Shown one piece after another: positions 43,334-55,060 of a stretch of DNA of 64,000 bases (the first letter of the stretch is position 1; every line of letters starts with the position of its first letter). The translations under genes were made by a program, and so were the position numbers. Under the pieces are notes generated by a model. It was not told where the DNA came from, ran no database searches, and worked only from the letters and a program-made list of their open reading frames with translations. The stretch is from the NCBI RefSeq assembly GCF_019279795.1, contig NC_056743.1, positions 1,781,217,966 to 1,781,281,965 of the forward strand. The letters are read 5' to 3'. The stretch comes from Protopterus annectens. Lineage: Eukaryota > Chordata > Ceratodontiformes > Protopteridae.

Positions 43334-44845
43334 GTGTCCAAGTCCAAGAATACAGCTTCTATGGGACCCAACAATATCTCTAGTCTGGATATGTTCTACA
43401 TGAAGTACAAAGTGAACTTGCACCACATTTGTGTGCCCTGTTCAATCACAGACTCACCTCAGGCTTTGTCAATACCGAATGGTGCACTGCTACATTCATC
43501 CCTCTCCATAAAGGGGGAGCGACTACAGACCCTGGGAATTATGACTCCAATGGCCTGATGAGTCTAACATGTAAGGCTATGGAGTGCATCATCATGGGCC
43601 TAATTAACAAGGATATAGGGAATCTCCAAACTCTAGATCCCATGCAATCTGGTTTTGTGAAAGGTAGATCATGCCTGCTCAACCTGGTTGACTTCTTTGA
43701 GTCAGTCACCAGAGCTGTGGATGAGGGCAAGGCATTTCTTACAGCCTACCTTGATATGGCCAAGGCCTTTCATACCATTCCCACTCAGGAATTATTGATA
43801 AACTCACCAAACTAGGCATCAACCCCTATATCACTAGGTGGGTTGCAAACTGGCTCACAGATAGAACCCACATTGTGAAAGTAGTGGACTCCAAGTCAGA
43901 CTGCCAACAAGTCATGAGTGGAGTCCCACAGCGATTGGTCCTGGGTCCTCTCCAGAAGTCCAAGCCAACAAACATGGACTCTGGCTGACCAAGCTCACAG
44001 ATGACTGCAAGCTGGGAGCCATGATTAACTCCCCAAGTGATGTAGACATCCTACAGAAAGTCCTCACTGAGACCAATATCTGGTGTTGAAACCTTGGCCT
44101 TAAGCTTAATGTGAAAAAATGCATCATCATCCCCTTTGGGAAAAACTCAGTTCCCACTAATTACCACATCGATGGGAGCCAGCTGAACACTGAAGGCATT
44201 ATAAGAGATCTGGGGACACAGGTTGACAGCAACCTCTCCTTTGACCACCACATTGCCACTGTGGTCAGAAAGTCCTTCTATGTGGCATATCACATTACCA
44301 GGGGTTTTGCATCTAGGAAGAAAGAGGTCATCATCTCTCTCTACTCTTCCCTCATTAGGCCAATCATTGAGTATAATGCTCCATTTGGCATGTACCTCAC
44401 TAAACACATACAACAGCTGGAAAGGCCACAAAAGTACCTCACGAAGAGGATCCTAGGCCTAAAACACATGTTCTACATGGGCAGACTAAAAAAACTCCAG
44501 CTATTCTCTGTCTCATATTGTCTACTAAGAGGAGATCTCTGCTTGACTTACAAAGCCATGTCTGACTCAGCTCTGTTAGAAATGCTACATCTAAAGAAAT
44601 CCAAATCCCTTTGCACCACATGCTCCAGAGACCTCAACCTCATTACTACAATCAAGAGAACATGCTGGAGGGACAGGTTCATAACCCAGAGACTGCCCAT
44701 GCTCTGGAATAGACTTCCCATACATATCAAGCAGAGCACCTCACTGGCCCTCTTCAAGAGGAATCTTGCTGAGTGGATTGGAAATAGAAAGCTCACCCCG
44801 GGGATCACTGCAGTGGCTCTACTTGATAGAAGCACTGGGAACTAA
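43334..44845 (+). pseudogene. CR1 ORF2, reverse transcriptase and C-terminal region
   Basis: RT blocks: FIPLHKGGATTDPGNY near 43495, QSGFVKGRSCLLNLVDFF near 43648-43705, motif A YLDMAKAFHTIP near 43747-43782, WLTDRTH near 43850, motif B MSGVPQRLVLGPL near 43915-43955, and motif C now LTDDCKLG near 43990. The last 244 codons (44111-44845) form one open frame with NVKKCIIIPFGK, RDLGTQVDSNLSFDHH, SLIRPIIEYNAPFGMYL and LERPQKYLTKRILGLK, ending in TAA. The intact tail suggests a relatively young copy, but deletions upstream inactivate it. Confidence 0.85.
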
Positions 44846-44933
44846 CATCGGGTGGCACGATGCTAGGGCACTTCTATGGGCTAGGCTTATAACAGCTCCA
44901 GGGCCATTAGCCTATACACACCTATGAACCTAT

Positions 44934-45180
44934 CTAGTTTTAGCCATGTTTCTGTAGCTATTACTTTATCAGGTGTATATGAGGCTATATAGGCATGTAA
45001 CTATGGTAGTTTATTGTAGATGCTCCTAAGATTTAAGTTAGTCAGTAGTAGACAATTACCTTGGTTAACTGAGAGAGGAGTACAAGGGGTAGCTAAGGTG
45101 TTAAAGCCACAGGTGTAGAGATTGAGGAGAGGGACCAGGATTAGGATGTATATAGCCATCAAAACCAAGTATGGATGTGA
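44934..45180 (-). mobile_element. 5' part of ORF2 of the interrupted CR1/L2-group LINE
   Basis: Minus strand: LSVNQGNCLLLTNLKSL near 45050-45100 (the usual start of LINE endonucleases after N-R-S/K-S-L) and TPDKVIATETWLKL at 44936-44978, ending exactly where the nested CR1 3' terminus begins. Confidence 0.65.
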
Positions 45181-45254
45181 GATGAGAGGTGTATGTAATG
45201 ATATTTTTTTTATATTTATGTTTTACCTCTACATTTACTATGTATAGTGTGGGC

Positions 45255-45440
45255 ACTCATGTAACAGGCAGCTTACTACAGCTAAATCTCCACACAGCAC
45301 ACTAATCACTAAAGCACTAATGTAACAGGCAGCTTACTACAGCTAAATCTCCACACAGCACACTTATCACTAAAGCACTAATATAACAGACAGCTTACTA
45401 CAGCTAAATCTCCACACAACTCACTAATCACTAAAGCACT
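45255..45440. repeat. Three-unit tandem repeat, period 61 bp
   Basis: GTAACAGGCAGCTTACTACA then GCTAAATCTCCACACAGCAC, ACTAATCACTAAAGCACTAA repeats from 45261, 45322 and 45383. It lies at the 5' side of the minus-strand LINE (44934-45180) and could be its promoter/5' UTR repeats. Confidence 0.9.
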
Positions 45441-46989
45441 TCTAAAACCACAAATGCAGTGTCAGCTTCAGGCTTCATAAATTAATACTGCCGCTGCATT
45501 TCTAGACCATCAACACTTGCAGTTTATGCCCCCTAAAAACTTGTATCCAGGGTGGTCACCACCTTCTCCCCACTCTAGTTACAGCTGTGGGCCTAAGGTC
45601 TATAACCTTGCTACAAACCAGACTGAGGAGACTGTCTATCTCTAGCATTCCCCTGCTACTGCTACTGTTATTGCTATATGCCACTCTGAAACCACAGGCA
45701 GCTGCTCTTCTCTTCAGTTCACTGAAGTTACTGATAAGATTTGAACACAGCATGAGAGGTGCAGAGAAAGTGGGGTAAAAAAATTATCTGTGTGTCCTTC
45801 ACAAAGTCCATGAGGGCTCAGTCAGGAGAGCTAATATAAAGCAATGCTTTATTTTTTACACCAGCTTTCTTTTTCCGGGCCAACCTATAAGCAGTGTCTG
45901 GTTAATTAACATGCTCAGAGTCACACAGTAGGCAAATGGAGATAGGAAAACTCAAGCCCTGTACCTTAAACTATAGGAAGCAGCTCAACAACAGGTCAGA
46001 GGCTTAATTTTTTTTACACAACTGCCAGGCAGCTTCAGCACAAACTTCTGCCACATCATGTGTGGATCATAAGACTGGTCATATGTATAAACCCAGTGAT
46101 TATCACTCTGTGGTCCCTTGTGTCATTACTTTGACATCATACACTTCATCCATTATCCCCTTGGAAAATATACCATGTGTGTAAGCTATTTCATTACCTT
46201 TAAGGACAGGGTGGTAGATATGCAATGATGATTCCTAAATGTGTCTTTCACTCTGGACTTTCTATATACCTGATCGGCAGCAAGGCTGTGAGATGCTATG
46301 TAGGGCTACTGTAACGATTGTGGTATCAGAAGATGTGTCAGTGCCAGCAGAAGTGATGCTAGTGTGACTGATGCCAGTATTGAAGTACAATTAGGTGTCA
46401 AAGGGTCCACTAGTGAAAACCCTGTTGTAGACCATGAAGCCAGGGTAGTCATCCCTTTAGCAAATGACGCAAAGAAAGCTGTGCTGGCAACATTGGTGAT
46501 GGAGAGAAAGCAGCTCCTACAGGAAACAGAAATGCCTTCAATGCCTCAAATCTGGAAGTAAAGACAAGGAAACTATTCATGTTTTGCTTGAATTCAGAAA
46601 ATCAACTCTACCAGATTATCATTATTACTATTACTATTACCTTAACCAAGCAAAACTAGAGAGCAGAGGTACCAGCAGGAGTACGTCTTGCCTAGCTGGG
46701 AATAATCTAGAGGAGGCTAAGCAGGAAGAATAACTGGAATGACAGAGTTAACCACAATTGTTGTAGGAATTTAAACAGATTCCTCAATACATGAGGTTGT
46801 ATCTTTAATTGAAAGCTATAAACCTAAAGGTCCTGAAGAAACTTTATGTAGAAATTCCACCTGAGTAATAAAGCAGAGCAGACGATGGAAAAAACTATTC
46901 TAGATAGGATACAATTAAACCCCTTCTCTTTAGTGTCACTCATCTGGTCAGGATAAAACAGATAAACATTTATAGGTTCAGTTAAGGAA
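45441..46989. other. Unassigned spacer
   Basis: No coding family recognised. A 65-codon plus-strand frame at 46364-46561 is hydrophilic with no motif. Confidence 0.4.
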
Positions 46990-48930
46990 GCTTTATTACA
47001 CACAAATACATCAGAAATGAGGCTTTGTAACTTAAACTTAAATAAACGTATAAGCAGACTGACTACCACACTCATACATGTTAACACTCTGGCTGTTCTC
47101 TCAAACTGGCACTGCTGCCTGCACGAGCTCGGTATTTATATGCACGTGCTACATCTGGAAATGCTTATTAAAGGTGCATACACAATCTCTGATCTACATT
47201 TAGCAAGGGGAGATGCTGTGGAGTCTTGTATTGTAGAGAAGCCTAAAGGCAGCTTAAATTTATTATCAGATAAAGAACCCAAAAGCTGGTAGGATTATTG
47301 TTTTAAACCTGATAAAACCAGAAGAGGATATTTCAGTGTTTTGAAACATTCTGAGATAGTTTCAAGTCTTTTCAGGATACAGAATTAATGAAGATAAAAT
47401 AAAGGCAATAGCTATAAACTATGTACCTACACATGAATTAGTTCAGCAACACCCATACTTATGAGAACATGATAAAATGAAGAACTTAGGAGTATAGGTT
47501 AAAAATAATTCTGTTGAGGCAGCTAAGGATATGTGGGAAGACACTAGCAAGATACAAGCAGTGAACATCTTTTAGTCCCTATAGTTTTATACACAGGTAG
47601 GGCATATTTTATCAACCAAAGGAGAGGTTGTGGGCAGCAATTAATAAAGAATTGACGGATTTTATCTGAGGGGATATGGCAAGAGTCAAGTGGGATATGT
47701 TGATCCTTCCAATAGAATAAGATGGTTTGGGATTACTTGATTGAAGGGATATTTCAGAGCCACACAGTTAAAGTTAAAGGAATGATGATGAGCTAGGGAT
47801 AACTCAAGAAATAATGCAGGACTGGGATTTGGGATGTAGATCCTTTGGGAGAATAGAGATAGTCATACAGAATATTATATTCACAAAGTAGCAGAAAGTA
47901 TTTTAAATTAAGCCAGCATCAGAATGGAGAAAGGTAATTCTGCTGATAGGGATGACTGCAACTGGGGGTACAGCATATAGGCAAGAGGGGGCTGGAATTT
48001 ACTGGAGAAAAATGGCAAAGGAACTAAGATAGTAGGAACAAATAGAATTGGAAAGGTAATATAATGGGAAGAGGCCAAGAATACATTTGGACTGCAGGCT
48101 ACAGACGTTTTTCCATATCAAGGACTGACGTCAGAGAACAGTCAAAGAGAAAGGAATAGGGGATCCTAAGTGAAAGACCAACACTGGTAGAGTTTTTCTT
48201 TGTATCTGGAACAGATGCTGCCAGTAAAAATGGAATCATTAGTAGGCATACAAAATATTGCACAATAACTGTAGGAATCAATGAGAAGAGGTTAGAAAGG
48301 ATTGGGAAGAGAAATATTGGGTAAGCAATTCACAAAGAAATAATGGGATGATATATGTATGGCTCCCAAATATGCAAAGTCTATAAGATTTAAGATTTTT
48401 GCTTGAAAGTATTTGCATATGCATTTTTATACTCGAAGCAGACTCCAAATAATTTTCACTTGGGTAGATTGCAAATGTTGGGATGTGATGAGGAAGAAAG
48501 AAATAATAGATAACATATTTTTGGGAATGTAATTGGATGGCAGACTTTAAAAGATTTCTGCAGACTACTCTGTCAGAAATACTGGGTGAAGAAATTGGTA
48601 TACCTAAGGTAATGATTTTCTGAGCTGTGATACAGGATCTGAATTGCCTACACATAGTAAGACTTTGCTGATTTTATTCTGGTGACTGCCAAAAAAAGAA
48701 ATTACTAGAAAATGGAAACCAAAGTCTTAGCCATCCATTTCAGAAATTGTGAATATAGTAACTGGAAGTGGGATCTTTAGAAATGGGTAGGAGCAAATTA
48801 CATAAAAAAATGGGAATGTGTGCAGAATAATGTTTTAGAGGAAGAGTGAGGTTTAAGGGAAGGCAGCAACTGAATGAGCTATATAGTGTTGAATTGACAA
48901 TGACTGTATAGAAGGTTATATGTGTATAAT
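46990..48930 (+). mobile_element. Worn Tx1/L1-type LINE, RT thumb to C-terminus
   Basis: Plus strand, heavily mutated. Blocks still readable in order: FSGYRINEDKIKAIAI-like near 47380-47410, MKNLGV..VKNNSVEAAKDMW near 47480-47540, VKWDMLILPIE.DGLGLLD near 47690-47740 (the R/K-W-x-x-L-x-L-P-x-x-x-G-G-L-G-L-x-D block), and a C-terminal Cys/Trp-containing stretch near 48470-48560. No intact frame above 90 codons. 5' limit uncertain. Confidence 0.5.
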
Positions 48931-50495
48931 GGTGTATAATGTTTGCAACTGAAAATATGTCAGTATGGTTTGTTTTCATTTATATAAATGTAAGCTTGTT
49001 TATTTCATAAGTGATAATTCAGTAAAGATGTTTTCTTTTTTTGGAAAACAAATATGGTTGGATTTACTTTCAACATGAAGTGTAGACAAGACTTTAGACA
49101 CAAATAATACTTGAAAGTTTATCTGTGCTAACATCAAGTAGCCAGAGTAATGTCCAGTGTGTCTGCTGTAGGATAAATAGTCAGTCACACTATATAAACA
49201 CTTTCCAAACATTGATTTGTGCACAGTCAGAGATAAGGTTAATTTTCTGACAGAAAAGTGGATAGAAAACTATTTCTAAGGAGCACAGAAAAAAGAAAGA
49301 AGTATGTTGCATCACACACAAATGTGATCAAACCATGAATGGTAAACACCAATCGTGGTAGCCTGAGGTTATTCTTTAACCTCTGTCAAAGTATAACAAA
49401 AAACTGAAGAGTGAGAAAAAAAGTGATGCTTGATGGAAAGGGTTCCAGCAGCCTGAAAAAGTTATATCTGTGGAGTGGTCCTAATGTACATGGTATCAGT
49501 CCTAGGGGTTACCCAAGATGGGCCACTTCTTTTCATATTTGTCCATTACTGATATTAAGCAAGACAGTTAGTCATACACTGTTAGATAAATAAGTTCAGT
49601 TGTTATATATATGACCTGTCTAGTGAGACAAGTAACTTCATGAATAATATTTCTTAAGTAGTAACAACAGTTACTGGGTTACTGGGCTGTATAGGATATC
49701 AAGTGAATTGTGCCTGAGGGATGGAGGATGATTGACAATATGAATTACTATTAATTATTATCTCATCAATAGAATATTATCTCCCGATGGCACCAAGACT
49801 GGATAAATGGTGAAGGTGTAACATGCAGTCTGGAGAAATAGGGGCTGTTAGGGGTACAATGGGAAAATGTACAAAGTTATGCATTTTAGTTGGGGGAACT
49901 GAGAGACACTATGCATCAGTCAGAGTACTACTAGGGCCAGGTGAAGTGAAGCACTGTAGGTACACTAATCACTCCCAGTTCAGTAGGTGTTCACTGTGTT
50001 CCATGCATGGTACACCATCAAAGCCTGTTTGGCAAAAGACTGAATGTGAAGGATGATTATGGAGACACTAATTTATGGTTCCTGAAAAAATAAATTCCAC
50101 TTTCATGAACTGAAATCTGGGAATTATATATCTGACTTTTAAGGACAATTTCTAGTAATTACCTTGACTCCGCTATAATGTGTAACTGCATATATATATT
50201 AATACAAAGCACTCAATAAAACTGTCTGTATTATAAAAAATAAACAGAAGAAGGAATGCAAATTATGACAATAAGTGTTGTGGTCTAAAATGGCAAATTC
50301 CAAGAAAATCTAATTTTTTTTACAAACTTAGATAGTCAAGGTTTGTGACATAAACAAGAAAAAATGGCTGGAAGGGAAACCAGTGTAGCTCAAACCAGAA
50401 GAAAAAGTTTTCCTAAATGAATCAACATTTCAAATTCCAATAACACCGTGCTAGGTCAAACAGAACAGCAGAAAAATGTCAATACCTATTACATT
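48931..50495. other. Unassigned spacer
   Basis: A 77-codon plus-strand frame at 49823-50056 with WGKCTKLCILVGGT-like features might be a LINE RT remnant (the KC-x-x-L/M-x-x-G stretch), but one block is not enough. Nothing else recognised. Confidence 0.35.
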
Positions 50496-51795
50496 GACAT
50501 GAATGACTTTATTGCAGCCAACACAAAAAGACTGAGCACACCACAATTAAAAAGCAATTTCAATGCACTTTCATCCCACACACAAATGAGGCTTCATCAG
50601 AACATAAACATGTTAAAACATTAATCAACATTATATACATATTGCAAAACAGCTGATGAAAATAAACCAATAAGCTTTCTGGTGTAATCACAGTAATTAA
50701 GTAAATTAGAGAGGTATCAAAGCAGACAATAAATCATAAAACCTCCATCAAAAACATTTTTTACCTATTCTTCACATGTTAAAAAGTATCGAACTTAACC
50801 TAATAAATAAAAAATATTGCAATCTATAGACAGATACGTTAAAAAACACTGAAAATAAAACATGTATAAAAAGACGAGACATTTCCTAGTAGTTACAAAA
50901 ATGCAAATAAAAGTAAAAACTTATAACCATTTGGAAGGATGTCAAATATACCCAAACCATTTAAATGGGTAAATAACAATAAAAAAATAATAAATACATT
51001 AAAATATATTAAATACAGTAAAATATGTGTAGATTTCATCAGTAAGGCAAATAAAAGTCCACAACAGCAAATAAACTTGTAGACCATAGTCATACCAAAC
51101 ATAACTCCGAAAAATGACACTGTTATGATCATAATTTAATCTCTCTTAATTTGAGAACTGGGGTAATAGAGACTGTACTATTAATACCAGGAAAAGTATA
51201 ACAATCTTTTGTATTCAGTAGGAGTCTCCAAAGCCCGTCCTCACAAATTTCATGGAATAATCTCTATAATTCCAAAACAAAAATATTTGAAATCTTGACA
51301 ACTTAAAGAAGGTTTAAAAAACTTAAAGAATTTTTAAAAAGAGCACTGTTATTATTTTTCCTTTGAATATCCACATTGTTTGTATATCCATTTCTTGAGG
51401 TGCTTCTCCGTCTTACCAATGTAAAAAGCAGGACAAGAAACACACCTTACTAAATATACCAAACTGTAACTATTGCAATAGCCACATTTAAGGAAGATTC
51501 TAGTTTTGTTAATATTGTCTAACCGGTCTTGGTCTACCAATATATATTTTTATTGACCGCATGAACCACATTTCCTGGTTCCATAATTATTGATAGGTTC
51601 CCCTCCCAACCATTTCTGTCTACCCGACCCTTCCAACAACTTTTTCAAATTCACAAATGGTTTTATAAACAAAATGTGGAGAGTCAGCAACAAACTCTGC
51701 AACTGATCATTACCCTAAAAATAGTCAGATTTTTCATGACTATATCAGGGACTTTGTTCATGCCAAAAGTATTTGGTATGATAAAGACTCTATTC
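50496..51795 (-). mobile_element. Penelope-like element, 3' part with GIY-YIG endonuclease
   Basis: Minus strand. 51540-51352 encodes KCGYCNSYSLVYLVRCVSCP then AFYIGKTEKHLKK: both halves of the GIY-YIG active site (VYLV..FYIGKT) are present. Upstream pieces CGSCGQ and GEPINNYGTRK belong to the PLE linker. The 3' end (50500-50640) carries, on the minus strand, TGATGAAGCCTCATTTGTG and an AATAAAG tail. It abuts the 3' end of the next PLE at 51801. The RT domain is missing. Confidence 0.8.
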
Positions 51796-51984
51796 AAAAA
51801 AGCACAAAGGCCAGCAGACTGTGGTATAAAAATGCTTTATTAAACCATGTATAAATAGAGCAGTAACAAACTGGTATTGGCTAAGCAGGTTAAGCAGCCT
51901 TCATCAGTGTTAAGTCAAAAAGCCATAAAAATCACTGCCCTTATATATCACAAAGTGGGAAAAAAACTCATGCTCATTGATTGA

Positions 51985-52683
51985 TCAAAAATTCTCATTA
52001 AGCCCCAGTGGGAATAAACCACCCAACTTAATGATCCATTTATTTTCTTTTATATTTAATACTGAGTGCCAGCCAGCTTTATTTGTTCTATTCCCCACAA
52101 TCCTGTCTATAATAATAAATCTAAAATTAGCATCCTTGTGCGCCATTGAGTGTTTATACAAAGCATTACTGGGTTTTTTGGTCTTAATTTCACTGCAATG
52201 TTCGGATATATGTAGTCTCAAGGGTCTGGATGTTTGTCCTATATAAAAAGCCGAGCAGGTGCATGTCACAAGATAAATCACCCAGTCGGTTCCACGATTG
52301 ACATAAAACCTGATTTCATAAACAATACCTGTGTTCCTGCTTGTAAACTGTTTGGATTTCATCAACCTACTACAATGTGTGCAGTGTCCACAAAGGACAC
52401 AACCAGAAAGTAAATCACCTGTCATAGTTCTTTGAGTGGGATGCGGGGTGTGTCGAGAGCCATGTTTGAAATGATTGAAATGTGATCCAAGGGTCCTTTC
52501 TCTATGAAAGGAGAAAGAACATCTGTCCTGAAGAAACTCCAATAACCTATTATCTGTTAGGAGGATATTCCAATGTCTTTGGACGCTATCCAATAACATG
52601 TTGGTGTTTCTCCCATAGGTGGTTACAAACCGAATCATCGAGTCACCCCCCTGTGTTTTACCTTTGTACTTCAAAAGGTCCAT
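51985..52683 (-). pseudogene. PLE copy A, linker and GIY-YIG endonuclease
   Basis: Open for 232 codons. Linker Cys/His cluster CVLCGHCTHC near 52370-52400. GIY-YIG: GTDWVIYLVTCTCSAFYIGQ near 52230-52290, then RPLRLHISEHCSEI. The frame upstream is the same as the RT frame but separated by a TAG at 52702-52704 after RN. Confidence 0.9.
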
Positions 52684-53061
52684 TCTGTCTAGTCCTGAGA
52701 CCTAATTTCTGGCAGTGAGTATATCCTCAGTTTTATAACCCTTACTTTTGAACCTCATAGTCAGGTCCTGCTTGAAATGTTCATAAGTAGCTGGATGTGA
52801 GCAGATACGCTTCAGCTGAAGAAAATGAGATTTGGGAATATTCTTTGTAATGTGTGGTGGGTGGAAACTAGATGCATGTAGGAGGGAATTGTACTGTGGA
52901 TACTTATGGTAAACCGCTGTGTGTAAGGTATGATCCGTGTTTCTGGTAACTAACACATCCAAAAAGGTTATCTTTTGGGCATCATAGCTGACTGTAAAGT
53001 GTATTCCCCACTTATTGTTGTTCAGGTATTCCAGAAACTCCTGAAGATATTTAATGTCTGC

Positions 53062-54165
53062 TCACCACACCATACAGCAGTCATCCAGATAACACCTCCA
53101 TATATCTATTTCCTCTAAATATATGTTATGGCTGTTGCCATAAATGAGATGTTCTTCTATAAATGCCATAAAAAGATTGGCATAAATGGGGGCAAAGGAT
53201 GCCCCCATGGCCGTACTCTGGACCTGCCAATAGTATTTGTTTTGATAGTGAAAAACATTTTTGGACAGACCATGTTCTGCTAGACAGATCAGAAAGTTGT
53301 TAAACCCTGGTGGATATAGTTCAGATCTGTATAACCAATACTCAAATGCCTGCAACCCAGCCCAATGGGGAATATTGGTATACAAAGCAGATACATCCAA
53401 AGTACATAATAACCAACCTGGTTCTAATTGCATATCTGAAATAATTTGTAAAAATTCAGTAGTATCTTGAACTCTGGAATGAACCCATTTAATTAACGGT
53501 TGTAAATGTTTTGTTAAAAACTGAGAAAGTGGTTCCGTGATGGAACCCTTACCTGAAACAATGGGTCTGCCCAGTGGATGATTAAGATCTTTATGTATTT
53601 TTGGAAGTAAATAAATATATTGGCTCCTGGGATCAGATACTGTCAGATGATATAATATTGAATCAGATATGATCCCCTCCTCCATAGCAGGCAAAAGAAA
53701 TTCATCAATTTGTTTCTTAAAACTAGGACTGGGGTCTAGAGGCATATGTATATAGTACCGTCCATCATTCAGTTGCCATTCTGCTTCAGCATTATATTGC
53801 ACCTAGTCCATAACAACCACCACCCCTCCCTTGTCCGCAGGTAGAATCACCAAATTTTTATTATTTTCCCATTCCTGTAAAGTCTGTTGTTCGATCTTTG
53901 AGAGGTTGTTGGGCTTAATCCCAAATTCCCTGAAATGAAAATGTAGATCTTTGAGAATGCTTGTTTGGAACATCTGGACATTCTGATGTATGGGGAGCAT
54001 AAAGTTGGATTTCTGGTACTTAAACACATCATCCTCTGTAGAATTGCCAAATGATTGGAAATATAATTTCAAATTTAGAAATCGGCAAAAGGATGTAACA
54101 TCCTGTGCAAGAGAGTCCTCAGAAACAACGAAGCCAGGTACAAAATTTATCCCTTTATTTAACAA
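53062..54165 (-). pseudogene. PLE copy A, reverse transcriptase
   Basis: The frame is continuous except for a TAG at 53803-53805. Blocks: LVILPADKGGVVVVMD (before the TAG), YIYLLPKIHKDLNHPLGRPI near 53560-53620, motif A CTLDVSALYTNIP near 53370-53410, motif B STAMGASFAPIYANLFM near 53160-53215 and motif C YLDDC near 53080-53095. A TGA follows MVW; the remaining RT frame continues to 52705 with WGIHFTV and KITFLDVLVTRN. All catalytic Asp residues are present. Confidence 0.9.
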
Positions 54166-54224
54166 TTAAATATGAATTTGTGACAAGGATTCTGATGAAA
54201 TATTTAACACATTATTACTTTCAA

Positions 54225-55035
54225 TTATTTCTGTATTATGGGTTTGAGTAAGCCCTCTATGCTGTCTATCCTTGGTGTGTTTTCTCCCTGCCCTCCTTGT
54301 CCTACCCCTAAAGGGTTTCGTGAATTACTATGTTTGGACAAAGGAGAATCTGTGGTATGCTGTATATCTAGGTCTGTGGCTGAAGATGAATCGTCCCCAG
54401 ATGTCCCATTATGAGATGATGTGGACTTCTTAAGAATGGACCTGGGCCATTTACGCTTGGGAGTACTCGTATTCCCTTTCTGCAATTTGACATGTTTGTT
54501 TGTGCTGAAGGGATTACCCCTATCATATTCCCCCATATCTTTTTGAAACATATGCATTTTCCTCTTCCTAAGTTGTTGTTCTAAATTGAGTAAGTCTTGT
54601 CTCAATTTGTTTAAACATGTAGTATAGGAAGGTTGACCTTCAAATTTCTTTGATTCCTCACACATCCTGGCTACCTCCGATATACTCATATCAGTGGAGT
54701 GATCATAATAAGCGGCCAATACCTCCCACGAACCCCATGGAGGCTTTTTGTTGGGCTGTGGCCCATTGTTCACCCAATTCTGTATCTATAGTCGCTACTA
54801 GAGGTTGAGTACGCACTCCGAGACCCCTAGGTGAGATTCCCTTTGCTAAATAAGCCTTAACATTGGTCCTTAAGGACCTCATGTATTTAGTCAATTGTTG
54901 AAAATGGGAGATACATATATTCTCGGGTTCCAATGGGTCCAACCCAGTATTCATGTTATTAGTGGTCCCCAAACCAAAAATTCTCAGGTCATCCCTGTCC
55001 GCTGATAGACCATGTAAAATCTTAGTTAAATCCAT
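54225..55035 (-). pseudogene. PLE copy A, N-terminal region
   Basis: Two overlapping minus-strand frames, 55035-54703 (starts MDLTKILHGLSADRDD) and 54773-54225 (182 codons, with KLRQDLLNLEQQLRKRKMHM, a helical basic stretch, then Ser/Thr-rich sequence). A one-base shift near 54760 joins them. A further shift near 54320 restores the basic PFRGRTRRAGRKHTK frame seen in copy B. N-terminal regions of PLEs are poorly conserved; function unknown. Confidence 0.7.
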
Positions 55036-55060
55036 TTGTTCATAGCCTGATCACTTGTGA

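Larger units (their letters stand above)
41785..44933 (+). mobile_element. CR1 LINE with ORF1 esterase, endonuclease and RT
   Basis: The best CR1 in the window. ORF1 tail (41785-42593) has an SGNH-esterase domain; ORF2 starts at 42655 with the APE endonuclease and continues in RT from about 43440. About 0.6 kb between endonuclease and RT is missing (junction near 43325) and a smaller piece is lost after motif B (near 43950). It ends at 44921-44933 with CACCTATGAACCTAT. It was inserted into the endonuclease of an antisense LINE whose ATETWLKL box is at 44934-44960. Confidence 0.88.
51801..55060 (-). mobile_element. Penelope-like element, near full length (copy A)
   Basis: Minus strand, from an N-terminal frame at 55035 to the 3' end AGCACAAAGGCC at 51801. 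The order is N-terminal region, RT, GIY-YIG endonuclease and a 3' UTR with TGAAGGCTGCTTAACCTGCT and AATAAAGCAT. PLEs prime at telomeric or nicked ends and code RT plus GIY-YIG in one protein. Copy B of the same subfamily lies head-to-head at 57192-59793. This copy has one full set of domains but five interruptions (stops at 54225 region, 53803, 53059 region, 52702; frameshifts near 54760 and 54320). Confidence 0.92.

Noticed and set aside
46364-46561. Possible small host gene (65 codons)
   Set aside because: No motif, no splice context and no conservation evidence; length is expected by chance.
49823-50056. Possible CR1 or BovB RT remnant
   Set aside because: Only one weak block (KC-x-x-L..GGT) resembles RT; flanking sequence shows no other motif.
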